A DNA stretch of 43,738 bases, from positions 1-43,738 of the forward strand of contig CAJTWA010000039.1 of the NCBI GenBank assembly GCA_910580195.1, given 5' to 3'. A program made the position numbers and the translations under genes. The notes under the pieces were generated by a model that saw nothing but the letters and a program-made list of their open reading frames with translations, ran no database searches and was not told where the DNA came from. This DNA is from an uncultured Lachnospiraceae bacterium. GTDB taxonomy: Bacteria > Bacillota > Clostridia > Lachnospirales > Lachnospiraceae. Positions 41,348-43,738 of this stretch are shown in pieces; within the stretch, counting starts at the first letter, position 1, and each line of letters opens with the position of its first letter.

Positions 41348-41845
41348 ATGGTTGGAGATGAACAACTAAAATTATTGCATTATATGATGGCATCTTTACC
41401 AGAGCGTCAAATAATGGCAAATATGAACAAAGTTGATGTTGATAGATGTTATATGAATTTTGTGTATCAAAGTGACGAAAGCAAAATAGTTACAAAAAAT
41501 TTATTAGAAAATGAGTTAGAAGGTTACATCCCAATTAGTTTAGAAAATGAGATATTAGAAAGTCGTTCTAAAATAAGAGATCCGAGGAATAGCATAGGTG
41601 AGGTTTTAAAATATTTGTTGGAAGTGAATGAAATGATAATTCGTTCATATTTTCAAGAAAAACAGTGTTTTAAAATGATAGGTCTGGAAGCATATAATTT
41701 TGAATATATCAAAGAATATATAGATTATACTGCAAATGTTTTACTAAAACTTTACTTGTTTTATAATATTCAGGACAGTTTGGAGTTTATATATGAGGTT
41801 AATCGTAATTTGTTGAAGGCATATGTTTCCCAGATAGCAGAATAG
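41348..41845 (+). CDS. Helical protein of unknown function, probably 5'-truncated
   Basis: A 165-residue open frame with no ribosome binding site before the ATG; the preceding bases are TTTTGGTTCT. It is rich in Ile, Leu, Glu, Lys and Tyr and predicted to be mostly helical (LHYMMASLPERQIMANMNK, then EYIDYTANVLLKLYLFYNIQ). No family recognised. It shares the reading frame of the small ORF at 41093, and about 100 bp of non-coding sequence separates them, so the two may be pieces of one gene or of two genes joined by deletion. Confidence 0.45.
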   Translation: MVGDEQLKLLHYMMASLPERQIMANMNKVDVDRCYMNFVYQSDESKIVTKNLLENELEGYIPISLENEILESRSKIRDPRNSIGEVLKYLLEVNEMIIRSYFQEKQCFKMIGLEAYNFEYIKEYIDYTANVLLKLYLFYNIQDSLEFIYEVNRNLLKAYVSQIAE

Positions 41846-41857
41846 GATTTTTTGCAA

Positions 41858-41983
41858 AACTCTTTCCCTGACGGACAGCAAATATTCTGTTACAATGAGG
41901 AATTAATTGGGCGGGTGACAAGAAAGGTCTATGATGAAGTTATGGACGAGATGAATAGACCTGTTCTTAAAGTTGTAAAGTGA
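41858..41983 (+). pseudogene. Short 3' gene fragment
   Basis: After the stop of the preceding ORF, the same frame reads FPDGQQIFCYNEELIGRVTR, then KVYDEVMDEMNRPVLKVVK and a stop. It has no start. It looks like the C-terminal piece of another gene, possibly of phage origin given the fragment that follows. The family is unknown. Confidence 0.35.
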
Positions 41984-42057
41984 ATGGTCTGTAATTATGT
42001 TTGGCAAGGCATCAGTCAGGAATGGCTGGCGCTTTTTGCATGGAAAGGGGTGTTTTC

Positions 42058-42348
42058 ATGTATCCGGTGAGCGAGGCGTTCCTGAAGGCGGTGCAGGAGA
42101 ATGCCCGGAGGTATTATTGGACGGGGAGGGTCACTACGAAGGGCGGGGCGGTCTATCCGTTCGGGTATGAGAATATTGTGAAGGGAAGTGGGTATATTTT
42201 GGCCCAGTGCTGCGGGTGGAGGGCGGAGGGTTTGAGGAAGTGCCGATGGGGGTTTTTGAGGTGAGCGAGGTGAACCGGACGGCGCACTGTTTGGAACTGA
42301 AAGCCTATGATTATATGCTATGGTTTGAGAAGAGTTTTAATTGGTAAC
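42058..42348 (+). pseudogene. Phage tail/minor structural protein remnant
   Basis: ATG 42058 with AAAGGGG upstream gives MYPVSEAFLKAVQENARRYY, then KGGAVYPFGYENIVKGSGYI and LAQCCG, resembling the N-terminus of siphophage tail structural proteins. After an apparent internal deletion near 42218, frame 3 continues VEGGGFEEVPMGVFEVSEVN. A one-base insertion in an A run at about 42300 moves the end back to frame 1 (AYDYMLWFEKSFNW, stop 42346-42348). The gene is a deletion derivative with two frame changes. Confidence 0.6.
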
Positions 42349-42358
42349 AGTTATCAGC

Positions 42359-42388
42359 AAGGGGAGTGATAGCAAAACTTCCCTTTTT
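42359..42388 (+). terminator. Intrinsic terminator before the toxin-antitoxin remnant
   Basis: GGGGAGT (42361-42367) pairs with ACTTCCC (42377-42383, one G-U), flanked by AA/TT and a T-run to 42388. Confidence 0.7.
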
Positions 42389-42395
42389 ATTTTCA

Positions 42396-42424
42396 TTGAC
42401 ACCGGGGCATGCCCTGAATATAAT
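42396..42424 (+). promoter_or_regulatory. Consensus promoter and probable operator of the yefM-yoeB remnant
   Basis: TTGACA (42396-42401), a 17-bp spacer and TATAAT (42419-42424). The palindrome GGGCATGCCC lies in the spacer. GTACA-type motifs further down (42429 and about 42450) recall TGTACA-centred YefM operators. Confidence 0.75.
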
Positions 42425-42483
42425 AAAAGTACAAAAAATAATACATGAAAACGTACATTTTTTAAGAAAAGGGGGCATAAACC

Positions 42484-42812
42484 ATGTTAGCGGTAAAATC
42501 TGTAAATGTTCGGGATAACTTCAAAGAATGGTGTGATAAAATCAGCATGGGCGAAACCGTTGTTATTTCAAGGCCACGAAACGAAAATATCTACATGATA
42601 AATGAAGCCGAATATAACGCCTTGCAGAAAGCAAAGCAAAGCGAAACGCTGAATATCTTGCTACGATTGATGAAAGCGTGGCACAGTTTGAGCGTGGGGA
42701 AACTATATCTTTTACGCTGGAAGAATTACAGGCAATGGAAGCCGAGGACTGGAAGCCAACAGAAAAGATACTGGAATTTGAGAAAAAGCATGGGATACAA
42801 ACGCAGGGCTAA
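42484..42812 (+). pseudogene. yefM: YefM-family antitoxin gene, frameshifted
   Basis: The N-terminal part MLAVKSVNVRDNFKEWCDKI, then GETVVISRPRNENIYMINEAEYNAL is a Phd/YefM DNA-binding domain. A GCAAA duplication at 42631-42640 shifts the frame. Removing five bases restores AEYLATIDESVAQFERGETI, then FTLEELQAMEAEDWKPTEKI and KHGIQTQG with a stop at 42810-42812, six bases before the toxin start. The toxin-binding C-terminus is therefore not made in frame. GGGG about five bases before the ATG may serve as ribosome binding site. Confidence 0.8.
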
Positions 42813-42817
42813 AGTCA

Positions 42818-43086
42818 ATGGCAGATTTTACATTTACAGAAAAAGCCATGGACAGTATATTTACTGGCAAACGCAGGATAGAAAGACGCTAAAGAAGATA
42901 AACAGCTTCATAACAGATATAAAGCGAAACGGAGCAATGCAGGGCATAGGAAAGCCGGAACTGCTAAAGCATGATAAATCAGGGCTATATAGCAGACGGA
43001 TAGACGAAGTAAACCGCCTTGTATATGGCATTGATGAAGCGCAGAATATCAAAATGATATCATACACAGGACATTATGAAGATTGA
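42818..43086 (+). pseudogene. yoeB: YoeB-family toxin gene, frameshifted
   Basis: ATG 42818 starts MADFTFTEKAMD in frame 2. The rest of the toxin, QYIYWQTQDRKTLKKINSFI, then GIGKPELLKHDKSGLYSRRIDEVNRLVY and ISYTGHYED, is in frame 1, so about one base was lost near 42853. YoeB is a ribosome-dependent endoribonuclease; the catalytic Glu, Arg and His regions are still readable. As it stands, frame 2 ends after 24 residues. The frame-1 ORF fuses the antitoxin N-terminus to the toxin C-terminus through an out-of-frame linker. Confidence 0.8.
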
Positions 43087-43204
43087 AGAATGGGAAGCCA
43101 ATACAAAATTATTGCATATCCCACAAAAAACAGATATAATAAAAACGCTATGAGGAATTCAAAAGGGATTTTTAAGCCACCCGAAAAGAAAAATCAAAAA
43201 ACGA

Positions 43205-43233
43205 TTGACAGGAAAAACAGAAATGATTATGAT
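43205..43233 (+). promoter_or_regulatory. Promoter of lipoprotein gene 2
   Basis: TTGACA (43205-43210), 17 bp and TATGAT (43228-43233). It is the duplicate of the promoter at 39153, with one -10 change (TATAAT to TATGAT). Confidence 0.8.
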
Positions 43234-43244
43234 TTTAAAGAGAA

Positions 43245-43357
43245 GCTGTAGTAAGGCTTTTTACCATATAAGAGCCCCGAGCGATATTAATCGAACGGGA
43301 AGAAATAAGACTGCGCAATGGCATTTTGGGAAGCCAATTGCGGAGTCTAAATTTGCG
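43245..43357 (+). ncRNA. Structured 5' leader, copy 2
   Basis: A 113-nt leader with the same hairpin arms as 39233-39345, while the sequence directly after it diverges. It is followed by AAGGAGG and the second lipoprotein. Confidence 0.6.
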
Positions 43358-43411
43358 TCCAAAGATGGAAGATGAGGAAATGTTTCTTTTATATTGAAGG
43401 AGGAAAAGATT

Positions 43412-43738
43412 ATGAAAAAATTTCGGATTCGGAGTGGTGTAGTAGTAGTTATTATTATGTTAATGGTAATAGTTGCGGGATGCGGCAAGGGAGCCTCTTC
43501 AACAGACGATGTGAAGCCGGATAAGGACACAACGGCTGTTGAGGAGAAAAATGATACAAAAGAAGACGAGGTGAAGCCGGATAAAGACACAACGGCTGTT
43601 GAGGAGAAAAATGATACAAAAGAAGATGATGTACAGGCGGAAGTACCGGAAAACGATGACACAGTACTGGACGGATACGGCGATTCATTTGACGCCAGCG
43701 CATACGTGAAAGCATTGATGGATAATTCCTATAAGGGA
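43412..43738 (+). CDS. Lipoprotein of unknown function, paralogue 2 (runs off the window)
   Basis: At least 109 residues, open to the right edge. The signal peptide starts MKKFRIRSGVVVVIIMLMVI and has lipobox VAGC. The acidic linker contains a 20-residue unit with VKPDKDTTAVEEKNDTKED repeated twice. The visible beginning of the mature domain, YGDSFDASAYVKALMDNSYK, resembles DUF5105-like lipoproteins, which is tentative. Promoter, leader and signal peptide are shared with the gene at 39400; the mature domains differ. Confidence 0.75.
   Translation, partial: MKKFRIRSGVVVVIIMLMVIVAGCGKGASSTDDVKPDKDTTAVEEKNDTKEDEVKPDKDTTAVEEKNDTKEDDVQAEVPENDDTVLDGYGDSFDASAYVKALMDNSYKG
43505..43624 (+). repeat. 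60-bp in-frame tandem repeat in the lipoprotein linker
   Basis: GTGAAGCCGGATAA begins at 43511 and 43571, an exact 60-bp period (20 codons). A decayed third start (GATGATGTACAG) follows. Confidence 0.9.

Overview
The window looks like a chromosome segment of an endospore-forming clostridium, most likely a Lachnospiraceae member. Evidence: an intact division/cell-wall (dcw) cluster running directly into spoIIGA-sigE, with sigG close by; Spo0E-like and Spo0A-box signals; a T-box leader for threonyl-tRNA synthetase; BspA-type leucine-rich surface proteins; frequent TTG/GTG starts with strong AGGAGG ribosome binding sites.

Layout. 1-1425: the end of an exported protein of uncertain family and a G5/DUF348 lipoprotein. 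1675-9229: three consecutive large secreted proteins (LRR plus Ig-like; tandem PPC-like repeats plus Fn3; CAP plus Ig-like plus LRR), the first and third sharing a C-terminal module. 9241-12124: a 60-bp tandem repeat, a Thr T-box leader, a small membrane protein and thrS. 12380-15410: a DUF1540 protein, a zinc-dependent phospholipase C-like protein, a Spo0E-like protein behind two Spo0A boxes, and a soluble CZB chemoreceptor. 15658-28407: the dcw cluster mraZ-rsmH-ftsL-PBP-PBP-mraY-murD-ftsW-ftsQ-ftsZ, with a six-box MraZ operator on its promoter; murE, murF, murG and ftsA are not in the window. 28452-33052: a 339-bp nested palindrome, then spoIIGA-sigE behind a promoter with an unusually long spacer, a beta-CASP metallo-beta-lactamase nuclease, and sigG convergent with it. 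33291-38309: a coiled-coil protein, a 50-residue ORF, an AraC regulator, a DapF homologue in which both catalytic cysteines are serine, and a 52-residue Arg-rich ORF translationally abutted to a potassium channel.

38310-43738 is an accessory, AT-richer and decayed region. It holds a truncated TPR-like gene, 47-bp perfect inverted repeats 1.6 kb apart, two paralogous lipoprotein genes with the same promoter and 113-nt structured leader (one with nine AAGAG repeats at its transcription start), phage tail gene remnants, a DUF3788 gene, and a YefM/YoeB toxin-antitoxin pair in which both genes are frameshifted.

How the genes work together. The core encodes septal peptidoglycan synthesis (lipid I synthesis by MraY, MurD, SEDS/PBP polymerisation, FtsQ/FtsL, FtsZ) and the sigma factors that take over when division becomes asymmetric during sporulation. 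Spo0A-box-like sites lie upstream of spo0E-like, ftsZ and spoIIGA, which suggests a shared sporulation input. The most unusual observations are the duplicated promoter-leader-lipoprotein module with its repeat tract, the nested palindrome, the DapF homologue without catalytic cysteines, and a 14-bp palindrome between the -35 and -10 of the promoter serving the Arg-rich ORF and channel.
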